52,306 nucleotides of DNA from JALZVT01 sp964611345 (GTDB lineage Bacteria; Pseudomonadota; Gammaproteobacteria; Pseudomonadales; Azotimanducaceae): assembly GCA_964611345.1 (NCBI GenBank), contig CAZSYU010000022.1, positions 1-52,306 on the forward strand. The letters are read 5' to 3'. Of this stretch, positions 1-8,416 are shown piece by piece. The first letter of the stretch is position 1. Each line of letters opens with the position of its first letter. The notes beneath the pieces were generated by a model that searched no databases, was not told where the DNA came from, and saw only the letters and a program-made list of their open reading frames with translations. A program made the position numbers and the translations under genes.

Positions 1-331
1 GAATCTGCGCCACCGAACGCGCTAACAAAGGCTGAGTTACCCGTCGCAACCAATTTCTCACTGGCAACCTCCTGCCAATCTGGGCCCACTATTTAACACT
101 AACTAGACACTAACCCAGCCTAAACGAACACCAGCTGAATAAAAGCGTACTAGTTAGACGGAGATTGGGGCAAAAAGTGCCCCGCAGACATAAAAAGCAG
201 GCAGCAAAAACAGCAATCGTTGGTTTGGCGCCGGTTGGCACCGGTTTGGTCGGGCAGGAGACGGTTATACGGGTGTTAGGTCGCCCTGTTGGGGCCCCTT
301 AAAGGCGCCCTCCCAGGCGTCCAATAGGCGC
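1..331. other. Gene-free stretch downstream of rpmE
   Basis: I see no convincing coding region here. The stretch holds a short inverted repeat at 167-183 (GGGGCA, five-base loop, TGCCCC) without a U-tract on either side. It also holds three of four copies of a 7-base AGGCGYC motif at 303, 315 and 326; the fourth, at 337, lies inside the 3' end of rpmE. The window edge may cut off a gene to the left. Confidence 0.5.
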
Positions 332-601
332 CTAGGAGGCGTCAGGAGCGGCCGCATCCTCTTGCGCAGCGGCGGCTTTCTCGTTGCTAACCGAGGCGCC
401 ACGGGCACCAAAACGCTTGCGGAACCGATCGATTCGGCCACCAGAGTCGAGAATTTTCTGCTTGCCGGTGTAAAACGGGTGGCATGACGAACAGACGTCG
501 AGGTGCAGGTCTTCGCAGGTGGTGGAGCTGGTTTCAATGACGTTGCCGCAGCTGCAGGTTGCCTTGATGGGCTCGTAATTGGGATGAATCTCGGCTTTCA
601 T
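332..601 (-). CDS. rpmE: 50S ribosomal protein L31 (zinc-binding type)
   Basis: This is an 89-residue L31, a protein of the large ribosomal subunit that bridges to the small subunit. The start is the ATG at 601, giving MKAEIHPNYEPI, the usual L31 N-terminus; a longer in-frame extension upstream has no family resemblance. Four cysteines are visible, as a C-x-C near residue 16 and a CSSC followed by HPFYTGKQ near 37-40, so this is the zinc-binding (C+) form. The C-terminus carries an Ala/Asp/Glu-rich tail of about 20 residues beyond the conserved FRKRFG. The gene stands next to priA, as rpmE does in many gammaproteobacteria. A second, divergent L31 gene lies at 23117-23359. Confidence 0.95.
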   Translation of the reverse strand: MKAEIHPNYEPIKATCSCGNVIETSSTTCEDLHLDVCSSCHPFYTGKQKILDSGGRIDRFRKRFGARGASVSNEKAAAAQEDAAAPDAS

Positions 602-704
602 GATGACCTGCCTGGTGTCGGCGCTATTTTTTCCGGGCGGCGATTCTATCAGAGTAGACCCCTGCAGCAACAGCGTAAGCGCCCGCAAGACGCCTGGTTC
701 TCAT

Positions 705-1475
705 TTAAAAGACGGTATAGCCGCCGTCCACGCAGACCTCCTGTCCCGTGTGATACGTCTGGCCGGGGTCAGCAAGAAAGGCGCCTACTTCCCTGAACTC
801 GGCAGGGTCGGCCCAGCGGCGCACGGGGGTGCGTTTGATCGTGGCGTTGCGAAATACATCACTCTCATAGCCCCCGCTTGCCAGCTCCGTGATTGTCCAA
901 CCAGGCAAGAGCGAGTTGACCCGGATTTGGTGTCGGGCCAGGCCAACCGACAGCGCCCGAACCAGACCATTAAGTGCCGTCTTGGCCGTGCCATAAGCTT
1001 CGTTGCCCGCGGCACCATGAATGGCAGAGGTCGAAGACACCGCTACCAGACTGCCGCCCTCGCCCTGACTGATCAGCCGCTTCGCGGCCTCGCGCAGGGT
1101 TAAGAACACACCATCGAGATTAATGTCCATCACCGCGCGCCATTCAGCCAGGCTCAAATCCACAAAGGGCGTGCCCGTGCCGCCACGGCCCGCATTGGCA
1201 AACAAGCCATCCATGCGCCCCATATCGCTCACCGTCTGATCCATGGTGTCGATAATGGCCTGCTCGTCACCGACATCGCAGACATAGGCGGCGGCCTTGC
1301 CGCCATGCTCCTGCGTGATTGCAGACAACCGCTCGAGCGCCTCGGCATTCTTGGCCGTATTGCGCCCCCAGATGGCAACGCTACCCCCCGACATCGCAAT
1401 GCCTTCGGCCATGCCAAGCCCAATACCACCGTTGCCGCCAGTAACTATGAATACTTTTCCAGTGAGATCTATCAT
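705..1475 (-). CDS. SDR-family NAD(P)-dependent oxidoreductase
   Basis: A 256-residue classical short-chain dehydrogenase/reductase. The start at 1475 gives MIDLTGKVFIVTGG, the normal N-terminal beta strand and glycine-rich nucleotide motif (TGGNGGIG, about residues 11-18). The NAG motif (FANAGRGG) lies near residue 90, the catalytic serine in VAVSSTSAI near 145, and the Y-x-x-x-K pair in YGTAK near 160. The C-terminus (GQEVCVDGGYTVF) is also typical of the family. It is divergently transcribed from priA across 84 bp. The substrate cannot be read from the sequence; such enzymes act on sugars, hydroxyacids or acyl chains. Confidence 0.9.
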   Translation of the reverse strand: MIDLTGKVFIVTGGNGGIGLGMAEGIAMSGGSVAIWGRNTAKNAEALERLSAITQEHGGKAAAYVCDVGDEQAIIDTMDQTVSDMGRMDGLFANAGRGGTGTPFVDLSLAEWRAVMDINLDGVFLTLREAAKRLISQGEGGSLVAVSSTSAIHGAAGNEAYGTAKTALNGLVRALSVGLARHQIRVNSLLPGWTITELASGGYESDVFRNATIKRTPVRRWADPAEFREVGAFLADPGQTYHTGQEVCVDGGYTVF

Positions 1476-1559
1476 CCAGCGATCATCGGGTTGGGATCGA
1501 CCCCTGTCAAACGGCAACTGCCTCTGTACGCAGCGCCCGCACTCCACCAACATGCGCGT

Positions 1560-3803
1560 GTGAGCTCCCAATCTGACACGCAAGACCTGTTTTCGCCCGC
1601 AGCTGCCGGCAGTCCGCTGCACTTCGTGCAGGTGGCCGTTGCCCGCCCCTTACGCAGCCTGTTCGATTATCAGGTACCCCATGGCATGCCGGTCCCAGAA
1701 ATCGGTGCCAGGGTGGTCGCCCCGTTCGGTAATAGTCAGATTATCGGCGTCGTACTCGGCAACGAACATCCGGCTGATACCTCCAGAACCAAACCGCTGC
1801 TCGAGCTACTCGACACCGAACCCGCGCTGCCGACGCAACTCATCGATGTCGCCCACTGGCTCGCCAATTATTACCATCACCCCATCGGCGAAGTGTGCGC
1901 CAGCTTGCTGCCGGCACTTGCGCGCCGTGGCAAACCCATGACCGTGCAAAGCGAAGAAGCGTGGCAATGCGCGCCAAACATAAGTGTGAGCGACGCAACC
2001 AGCCGCATTGGCCGCGCCGCCAGGCAGCTTGAGCTCTACAACTTCATCGCCGCAGCAACGAAAGCCCAAACAACACAACAGTTAAAAACCGCCGGCTTCG
2101 CCCGTGCGCTTATAAGCGCGTTGCGCGACAAAGCGCTTCTCGAGTGTATCGAGCAAATACCTGGAGCCACCCAGATCACAGCCGACCCAAAGGGACTCGA
2201 ACTCACCACCGAACAGAGCGCCGCGCTCGCTGCACTGCTTGCGGATCAGCACCGCTACGCCACGCATCTGTTGTACGGCGTTACCGGTAGCGGCAAAACA
2301 GAAGTCTATTTACAGGCCATCACCGAAATCTTGCACAGTGGTCGTCAGGTGTTAGTGCTTATTCCGGAAATTGCCCTCACCCCACAAACCGTGGCCCGGT
2401 TTCGCAACCGCTTCGGTGCGGCCGTTGCCCTGCACAGCCAAATCAACGACACCGAACGCATGCGCATCTGGTTGCGGTGTCGAGACGGCCTGGAACCTCT
2501 CTTGATCGGCACCCGTTCGGCCATTCTTACGCCGTTTAAAAACCTTGGTCTAATTATTGTCGACGAGGAACACGACCCGTCGTTTAAGCAGGGCGATGGG
2601 CTGCGTTACTCCGCCCGTGACCTGGCCGTTAAGCGCGCGCGCGACCTCGACATTCCGTTGTTACTTGGCAGCGCCACGCCCGCACTCGAGTCCCTGCATA
2701 ACGCTAAAACCGCGCGTTATACCCAAAGCCTGCTGTTAACCCGACCTGGTGGTGCGCACCTACCCAAAATGCGCCTGATCGATATTCGCGGTGTGCGCCT
2801 GAACGAAGGTCTGTCACCAGAACTTGTTAGGCTGATTGATAAACACATCAAGGCGGGTAACCAGGCGCTGGTGTTTCTAAACCGACGCGGCTACGCGCCT
2901 ACCTATCTGTGCGCATCCTGTCAGTGGCAAGCCTGCTGCCCCCAGTGTGAAGCCCGCTTTACTCTGCATAACAATCCACGGGTGTTGCGGTGTCATCACT
3001 GCGGTTTGCGCTCGCAGGTGCCCGCCACCTGTGGCAGCTGTGGTAGTGCCTCGCTCATACCCATAGGTGCGGGCACCCAGCGCACCGAAGCCGCCCTGGC
3101 AGCACTTTTTCCAGCCACCAGGCTCATTCGGGTTGATCGCGACACCACCCGCACGGCAAAACGGCTCGAAGCCCAACTCGACGAAATTAACAAAGGCCAA
3201 CCCGCGCTGCTGGTAGGTACCCAAATGCTGGCTAAAGGCCATCATTTTCCCGCCGTCACTCTGGTCGCCATACTGGATGCCGATTCCGGTTTTCTGGCCG
3301 CTGACTACCGCGCACCAGAACGCACGGCTGCGCTTATCATGCAGGTTGCCGGACGCGCTGGTCGAGCCGAACGCAGTGGCGAGGTGGTGATTCAAAGCCT
3401 GCATCCCACCAACCCGGTGCTTACCGCCCTGATAACCGGCGGGTTTAGCGCGTTTGCTGACACCGAGCTTGACCATCGCAAATCTGGCGGCATGCCGCCA
3501 TTTAGACCCATTGCCATGCTGCGTGCCGACGGCCTGAGCCCAACCGAACCCGAAGCCTTGCTGCGAACTATGGTGAGTACACTCCCGGCAGACTTCACCA
3601 GCAGCCAGGACCTACAGATACTGGGGCCAGTTCCCGCACCAATGGGGCGGGTCGCTGGCCGGTTCAGGGCCCAGACCATGCTCACAGCAGGTAATCGTCG
3701 TGTTCTGCACAACGCCCTGCAGCAGATTGTTGCCAGCGCCCCGCCATCGCGCCACGGCAAACTCAGCTGGTCTCTCGACGTTGACCCCTACGACACCTAT
3801 TAG
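1560..3803 (+). CDS. priA: Primosomal replication restart helicase PriA
   Basis: A 747-residue PriA (E. coli 732), which reloads the replicative helicase at collapsed forks. I place the start at GTG 1560, just ahead of HFVQVAVARPLRSLFDYQVP, the conserved N-terminal DNA-binding domain; the open frame runs on upstream but no family sequence lies there. The Walker A motif (GVTGSGKTE) is near residues 240-248 and the DEEH box near 335. Eight cysteines in C-x-x-C pairs between about 450 and 493 form the two-zinc module. A 15-bp tandem duplication covers the TAG stop (3801-3827) and supplies a second in-frame TAG. The gene order rpmE-priA-ftsN-like-hslVU is conserved. Confidence 0.96.
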   Translation: MSSQSDTQDLFSPAAAGSPLHFVQVAVARPLRSLFDYQVPHGMPVPEIGARVVAPFGNSQIIGVVLGNEHPADTSRTKPLLELLDTEPALPTQLIDVAHWLANYYHHPIGEVCASLLPALARRGKPMTVQSEEAWQCAPNISVSDATSRIGRAARQLELYNFIAAATKAQTTQQLKTAGFARALISALRDKALLECIEQIPGATQITADPKGLELTTEQSAALAALLADQHRYATHLLYGVTGSGKTEVYLQAITEILHSGRQVLVLIPEIALTPQTVARFRNRFGAAVALHSQINDTERMRIWLRCRDGLEPLLIGTRSAILTPFKNLGLIIVDEEHDPSFKQGDGLRYSARDLAVKRARDLDIPLLLGSATPALESLHNAKTARYTQSLLLTRPGGAHLPKMRLIDIRGVRLNEGLSPELVRLIDKHIKAGNQALVFLNRRGYAPTYLCASCQWQACCPQCEARFTLHNNPRVLRCHHCGLRSQVPATCGSCGSASLIPIGAGTQRTEAALAALFPATRLIRVDRDTTRTAKRLEAQLDEINKGQPALLVGTQMLAKGHHFPAVTLVAILDADSGFLAADYRAPERTAALIMQVAGRAGRAERSGEVVIQSLHPTNPVLTALITGGFSAFADTELDHRKSGGMPPFRPIAMLRADGLSPTEPEALLRTMVSTLPADFTSSQDLQILGPVPAPMGRVAGRFRAQTMLTAGNRRVLHNALQQIVASAPPSRHGKLSWSLDVDPYDTY

Positions 3804-3827
3804 ACCCGCACTGTATAGACCCGCACT
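3801..3827. repeat. 15-bp tandem duplication over the priA stop
   Basis: The 12-mer TAGACCCGCACT occurs at 3801-3812 and again at 3816-3827, a period of 15. Both copies begin with TAG in the priA frame, so the gene has two identical in-frame stop contexts. Confidence 0.85.
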
Positions 3828-3863
3828 ATAAAATCGTGGGCGGCATGCCTATTATTCGCCGCC

Positions 3864-4502
3864 ATGGCACAGGACTTCGCCAAGCGCTCCCGCTCCCGCG
3901 CAAAAAAACCACCGCCCCGCCGCTTTAGCCTGGGCAGCTTTGTGCTGGGAATCTTCACTGGTGTGGGTCTGTTTCTGGTTGGCGCGTACGGCCCCGGCAT
4001 GTTGAGCGCCCAACTAAGCCAAACCGCCCGCTCCGATAACCCTGCCGCTGGCACCACTCGGCCCGATAGCACTACTAACGGGGCCGCCCAAGAGATGCTA
4101 AATCAGACAGAAGGGGCTGACGCCAGCAGCCAGCTCGACCCGCCCGACGTTGAGTTCGTGTTTCGCGACCTGCTCGGCGAAGACGAGGTAGACCCGGACC
4201 TGTCGGCATACGAGAGCGAAATTTTGGCGGCGCAAAAAGCCACGCCCAGTTACATGCCCACAGCACTCAACTATCTGCTGCAGTCAGGTTCGTTCCAGAG
4301 CAAGGCAGAAGCCGAAAGCCGGATGGGAACACTCCTCCTGCTCAATCTGCCCGCCAGCATCGTCGAAGCCCGCATCGACAACAATATCTGGTATCGGGTT
4401 ATCGTTGGCCCCTATGATCAGCGCAGCCTGGCTCAACAGGCCGTCGCCCGCCTGAAGGCCAACAACATCAGGTCCATCTGGATGGAACGGCCGGCAACCT
4501 GA
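3864..4502 (+). CDS. SPOR-domain cell-division protein (FtsN-like)
   Basis: A 212-residue bitopic membrane protein. The N-terminus is short, cytoplasmic and strongly basic (RSRSRAKKPPPRR). It is followed by one membrane span at about residues 24-45, an acidic low-complexity periplasmic linker, and a C-terminal SPOR domain at about 132-205. The SPOR domain contains the typical LLQSGSFQSKAEAESR and WYRVIVGPYDQRSLAQQA segments. SPOR domains bind denuded peptidoglycan at the septum, and the position between priA and hslV is that of E. coli ftsN. The sequence outside the SPOR domain is too diverged to prove FtsN function, so I leave the symbol empty. Confidence 0.9.
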   Translation: MAQDFAKRSRSRAKKPPPRRFSLGSFVLGIFTGVGLFLVGAYGPGMLSAQLSQTARSDNPAAGTTRPDSTTNGAAQEMLNQTEGADASSQLDPPDVEFVFRDLLGEDEVDPDLSAYESEILAAQKATPSYMPTALNYLLQSGSFQSKAEAESRMGTLLLLNLPASIVEARIDNNIWYRVIVGPYDQRSLAQQAVARLKANNIRSIWMERPAT

Positions 4503-4624
4503 GCCAGCGCATGAGTCCACAAAAATCGCGGCGCCACGGCTTGAATTTTGCGCTGCCGCCCCCATGTTTACTGCTTTACCTGCCAACGCCTTAAGCACAG
4601 CAATCCACTAAGCCGAGGTCAGTT

Positions 4625-5176
4625 TTGAAAATCGAGTTTCACGCTACCACCATTCTTAGCGTCCGCAGCCCGACACGGGTAGTGGTCGGCGGCGATGGCC
4701 AAGTATCGATGGGCAACACCGTTGCCAAGAGCAACGCGCGCAAAATACGGCGTCTATACAACGACACCATCCTCGCCGGTTTTGCCGGCAGCACGGCTGA
4801 CGCCTTTACACTGTTTGAGCGCTTCGAAGGGCAGCTCGAAAAGTACCAGGGCAATCTGGTGCGCGCCGCGGTTGAGCTCGCCAAGGACTGGCGCGGCGAT
4901 CGCGCGCTGCGGCAGCTTGAAGCGCTGTTGATCGTCGCTGACGTTGACAACACCCTCATGATCTCTGGCACCGGTGACGTTATCGAACCCGAAGAAGGTC
5001 TGGTGGCCATCGGTTCTGGTGGTCCATACGCCGAAGCCGCTGGTCGAGCGCTGAAACAAAACACCGACATGGATCCAGAAACTATCGTCGATCGGGCACT
5101 CAACATTGCCGCCGATATCTGCATTTACACCAACAACAACCTCACGATTGAAGTGCTGGAGATTCCACAGACATGA
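4625..5176 (+). CDS. hslV: ATP-dependent protease peptidase subunit HslV
   Basis: A 183-residue HslV, the proteasome-like peptidase that forms the core of the HslVU complex. Translation appears to start at TTG 4625, with GAGG about 8 bases upstream; no ATG fits. The N-terminus MKIEFHATTILSVR places the catalytic threonine at residue 8, exposed after removal of a seven-residue propeptide, and is followed by GGDGQVSMGNTV. The 3' end overlaps hslU by four bases (ATGA), indicating translational coupling. The length is slightly above the usual 176 because of the propeptide. Confidence 0.96.
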   Translation: MKIEFHATTILSVRSPTRVVVGGDGQVSMGNTVAKSNARKIRRLYNDTILAGFAGSTADAFTLFERFEGQLEKYQGNLVRAAVELAKDWRGDRALRQLEALLIVADVDNTLMISGTGDVIEPEEGLVAIGSGGPYAEAAGRALKQNTDMDPETIVDRALNIAADICIYTNNNLTIEVLEIPQT

Positions 5177-6507
5177 TGACCCCTCGCGAAATTGTCCACG
5201 AACTCGACAAGCACATCATTGGCCAGGACAGCGCCAAACGTTCTGTCGCCATCGCACTGCGTAATCGTTGGCGGCGCATGCAGCTTGATGAATCGATGCG
5301 CGAAGAAATTACACCCAAGAACATACTGATGATTGGCCCCACCGGCGTGGGTAAAACCGAAGTTGCTCGCCGGCTCGCAAAACTGGCTAACGCACCCTTT
5401 AGCAAGGTAGAAGCAACCAAGTTTACTGAAGTGGGCTACGTCGGCCGTGATGTTGAGTCTATCGTGCGCGACCTCGCAGACGCGGCAGTGAAAATGCTGC
5501 GCGAACAGCAACTCGAAAAAGTGGCCCACATGGCCGACGACGCGGCCGAAGACCGTATTCTCGATGTTTTGTTACCCGAAGCGAGCAGCGCCGGCTTTGC
5601 CGCGGGCAGAAACGACGAAGACAGCACCGAAAGCAGTACCCGCCAGGTGTTTCGAAAAAAACTGCGCGAGGGCGAACTCGACGACAAAGAAATCGATATC
5701 GATGTTGCACCGGCCCAGCTTGGTGTCGAGATCGTTGGCATGCCCGGTATGGAAGAATTGCAGAGCCAACTGCAGGGCATGTTCAGTGGTATGAACAAGG
5801 GCGCGAGCAAAAGTGCCCGCATGAAAGTGAAAGATGCATTAAAACGCGTTCGCGAAGAAGAAGCCGCCAAGCTCGTTAACGAAGACGACCTGAAAGCAGA
5901 AGCTGTTAGTGCCGTGGAACAGTCCGGCATCGTGTTCATCGACGAGATCGACAAGGTTGCCAAGCGTGGCGAAACTTCAGGCACCGACGTTTCCCGCGAA
6001 GGCGTGCAGCGCGACCTGTTGCCGTTAATCGAAGGCTGCACCGTCTCTACCAAGTACGGTATGATAAAAACGGATCACATCCTGTTTATTGCCTCGGGCG
6101 CGTTCCATCTGTCGCGCCCCTCCGACCTCATACCTGAACTGCAGGGTCGGCTGCCTATCCGGGTTGAGCTGGACGCGCTCACAGCAACCGAGTTCAAGCG
6201 CATCCTGTCCGAGCCTGACGCCTCGCTCACCGAGCAATACACCGCTCTCCTCGGCACAGAAGACGTGACTCTGAGCTTCACTGATGACGGTCTCGAGCGC
6301 ATCGCCGAAATCGCCTGGCACGTCAACGAGAACACCGAAAACATCGGCGCCCGGCGATTGCACACCGTGCTTGAACGACTGCTTGATGACCTGTCCTTCG
6401 AAGCCGGTGATGGCTCAACAAATACGGTCAGCGTTGACGCGAAATTTGTGCAGGACAAGCTGGGCGAGCTGGCGCAAGATCAGGACCTGTCGCGGTTTAT
6501 TCTGTAG
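5173..6507 (+). CDS. hslU: HslVU protease ATPase subunit HslU
   Basis: A 444-residue AAA+ unfoldase that feeds substrates to HslV in the cytoplasm. It starts with TPREIVHELDKHIIGQD, the family N-terminus. The Walker A motif GPTGVGKTE lies at about residues 55-63 and Walker B FIDEIDK at about 254-260. An inserted charged I domain lies between them, and the sensor-2 region contains GARRLHTVLE. The C-terminus ends LSRFIL, the tail that docks into HslV. The start overlaps the hslV stop by four bases. The gene is full length and shows no anomaly. Confidence 0.98.
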   Translation: MMTPREIVHELDKHIIGQDSAKRSVAIALRNRWRRMQLDESMREEITPKNILMIGPTGVGKTEVARRLAKLANAPFSKVEATKFTEVGYVGRDVESIVRDLADAAVKMLREQQLEKVAHMADDAAEDRILDVLLPEASSAGFAAGRNDEDSTESSTRQVFRKKLREGELDDKEIDIDVAPAQLGVEIVGMPGMEELQSQLQGMFSGMNKGASKSARMKVKDALKRVREEEAAKLVNEDDLKAEAVSAVEQSGIVFIDEIDKVAKRGETSGTDVSREGVQRDLLPLIEGCTVSTKYGMIKTDHILFIASGAFHLSRPSDLIPELQGRLPIRVELDALTATEFKRILSEPDASLTEQYTALLGTEDVTLSFTDDGLERIAEIAWHVNENTENIGARRLHTVLERLLDDLSFEAGDGSTNTVSVDAKFVQDKLGELAQDQDLSRFIL

Positions 6508-6518
6508 AGCGTACCCAG

Positions 6519-6914
6519 GTGTCTGCACCCACAAACATCACTTATCGAAAGAAGGCGCGCGAGCTGGTCGTTACCTTCGTTGACATAGAGTTCGCGTTGT
6601 CGGCCGAGTACCTGCGCGTATATTCCCCATCGGCTGAAGTACGCGGGCATGGCCCGGAAGAGCGCAAGCTTGTGAGCGGTAAAAAACACGTAGCCATTGC
6701 CAACATAGAGGCCATCGGCAACTACGCCATTCGGCTGACCTTCGATGACGGCCACGACACCGGCCTGTACGCCTGGAACTATCTGCGGGAGTTACACACA
6801 GAGCATGACCGCTACTGGGGCGAATACATGAAAGAACTAAAAATGGCGAACGCATCGCGCCTGCCAAGCATTCCCCTCGCCGGCGGTGCTGGTGTTGGTA
6901 GCTGGCAACCCTGA
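6519..6914 (+). CDS. DUF971 (GBBH-like N-terminal) domain protein
   Basis: A 131-residue protein starting at GTG 6519, eleven bases after hslU. It has the pattern of the DUF971 / gamma-butyrobetaine hydroxylase N-terminal domain: LVVTFVDIEFALSAEYLRVYSPSAEV, then VAIANIEAIGNYAIRLTFDDGHDTGLYAW, then YLRELHTEHDRYW. The domain occurs alone in many gammaproteobacteria just after hslU and before ubiE. Its biochemical role is not known to me; related domains appear with Fe-S and oxygenase proteins. The stop overlaps the ubiE start (TGATG), so the two are probably co-translated. Confidence 0.88.
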   Translation: MSAPTNITYRKKARELVVTFVDIEFALSAEYLRVYSPSAEVRGHGPEERKLVSGKKHVAIANIEAIGNYAIRLTFDDGHDTGLYAWNYLRELHTEHDRYWGEYMKELKMANASRLPSIPLAGGAGVGSWQP

Positions 6915-7666
6915 TGAAGGAAGACCCCACCAAAGTAGACTTCGGCTATGAACAGGTGAGCCCCAGCGAGAAAACCCGTCGCGTAGCCGGGGTGTTCTCG
7001 AGCGTCGCCGAACGCTACGACCTCATGAACGACCTCATGTCGTTTGGTACCCATCGGTTAATGAAACGCATGTTGCTGGAAATGTCCGGCTTGCGCACCG
7101 GCAACCAACACCTCGATTTGGCGGGTGGCACCGGTGACATTGCCAAACTCGCAAGCCCAGTTGTAGGTCCAGAAGGTCAGGTCGTGCTTGCCGACATCAA
7201 CGCAGAAATGCTTGAGGTCGGCCGCGAGCGACTACTTGACTCAGGCATCACCAACGCACGCGCCTGTCAGGCGAACGCCGAGTATCTGCCGTTTGCAGAT
7301 GAACAGTTTCACTGCGTGACCATCGGTTTTGGTCTACGCAACGTCACAGACAAAGATCGCGCACTGCGCGAAATGTGTCGGGTGCTACGCCCAGGCGGCA
7401 CGTTGCTGGTGCTCGAGTTTTCGCACATCGAAAATCCACTGCTGCGCGGCGCCTACCACAGCTTTCAAGCCCTCTGGCCAGCCGCGGGCAAAGCCTTGAT
7501 TGGCGACTCTGAATCGTACAAGTATCTGGTGGAGTCAATTCGAGTGCACCCCAAGCAGAACGCGCTCAAGCTGATGATTAAAGACGCAGGGTTCGAAGAC
7601 TTAAGTGTCGACAATCTGGTGGGTGGCGCCGCTGCTATTCATCGCGGCGTGAAGCCAATCGACTAA
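6914..7666 (+). CDS. ubiE: Ubiquinone/menaquinone methyltransferase UbiE
   Basis: A 250-residue SAM-dependent C-methyltransferase. In ubiquinone synthesis it methylates the demethoxybenzoquinol ring. The SAM-binding motif LDLAGGTGDIA is at about residues 65-75. The two UbiE/COQ5 signatures are present, as YDLMNDLMSFGTHRLMK near 35 and RVLRPGGTLLVLEFS near 156. The first signature usually carries a tryptophan after the histidine; here it reads H-R-L-M. The start overlaps the upstream gene by one base, and ubiJ follows after three bases. The ubiE-ubiJ-ubiB order is the conserved arrangement. Confidence 0.96.
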   Translation: MKEDPTKVDFGYEQVSPSEKTRRVAGVFSSVAERYDLMNDLMSFGTHRLMKRMLLEMSGLRTGNQHLDLAGGTGDIAKLASPVVGPEGQVVLADINAEMLEVGRERLLDSGITNARACQANAEYLPFADEQFHCVTIGFGLRNVTDKDRALREMCRVLRPGGTLLVLEFSHIENPLLRGAYHSFQALWPAAGKALIGDSESYKYLVESIRVHPKQNALKLMIKDAGFEDLSVDNLVGGAAAIHRGVKPID

Positions 7667-7669
7667 CTT

Positions 7670-8416
7670 ATGAGTGCCAACCCGATCAGTAGCACACTCG
7701 CCGCTCTGCTTGAAAACGCGGCCGCCGCCGCACTTAGCCTTGATCCAGAGGCCCGTGCGCAAATCGCGGAGCTTCACGATCAAGTGTTGTTGCTTGAGTT
7801 GTCCGTTGTACCGACGGCTGCGCAGACCACCAGGGCATCGCCGCTTGCATTACGTGTGCACTGCCTCGCAGCAGGTGGTGGACGAATTTCGATCATGGCC
7901 GATTCGGAGCACAACACCCGCGCGCCCAATGCGATAGTGCGAGGGTCTTTGGCTAACTTTATGCAAGCACTGGCACCCGGTAACAACCACGACTTGCCTG
8001 AGGGTATCGAAATCGAGGGCGATGAGCGTCTACTCATGGCCTTGCAAGACTGCTTCAGCAAACTGAAGCCCAATCTGCAAAACAGATGGCGCGAGCCACT
8101 CGACAACTTTGTGACCACTCTGTCCCAGGGGTTTGGTGGTGCATCTGCAGGTCCTGGAGCGGCGCCGCTGGTACAGGACATAATAGGTCAAGCCGAGCTC
8201 GCCTTCGCCACCCTTAAAACCGCGTTTAGCGACGCGCTCGCTGGCGGTAAAGAAACCGCAAGCGACACCTCCGGCAAATTCTGGGCTCAGGACGCTGACG
8301 TTGAGGCCTTTGCCCGGCGACTGGAAGATTTACAGTTAAAAGTCGACCGGCTGCGCGCTGAGATCGACCTTTCTGAGAATGAACGAGCTGATAAAGAACG
8401 GGCTGACAGGAAATGA
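7670..8416 (+). CDS. ubiJ: Ubiquinone biosynthesis accessory factor UbiJ
   Basis: A 248-residue SCP2-like protein between ubiE and ubiB, the fixed position of ubiJ. UbiJ binds lipophilic ubiquinone intermediates in the soluble Ubi metabolon. The N-terminal two thirds carry an SCP2-type sterol-carrier fold (LRVHCLAAGGGRISIMAD, NAIVRGSLANFMQAL, GIEIEGDERLLMALQD). The C-terminal 40 residues form a charged coiled coil (ARRLEDLQLKVDRLRAEI), as in E. coli UbiJ, and end in an ERADKERADRK tail. A low-complexity Gly/Ala stretch separates the two. The stop overlaps ubiB by four bases (ATGA). Confidence 0.9.
   Translation: MSANPISSTLAALLENAAAAALSLDPEARAQIAELHDQVLLLELSVVPTAAQTTRASPLALRVHCLAAGGGRISIMADSEHNTRAPNAIVRGSLANFMQALAPGNNHDLPEGIEIEGDERLLMALQDCFSKLKPNLQNRWREPLDNFVTTLSQGFGGASAGPGAAPLVQDIIGQAELAFATLKTAFSDALAGGKETASDTSGKFWAQDADVEAFARRLEDLQLKVDRLRAEIDLSENERADKERADRK

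Noticed and set aside
503..1103. Plus-strand open frames over rpmE and the dehydrogenase
   Set aside because: They lie opposite well-supported minus-strand genes and have no recognisable protein pattern.
1305..1559. An 85-residue N-terminal extension of PriA
   Set aside because: It runs through the divergent dehydrogenase coding sequence and matches no PriA domain.
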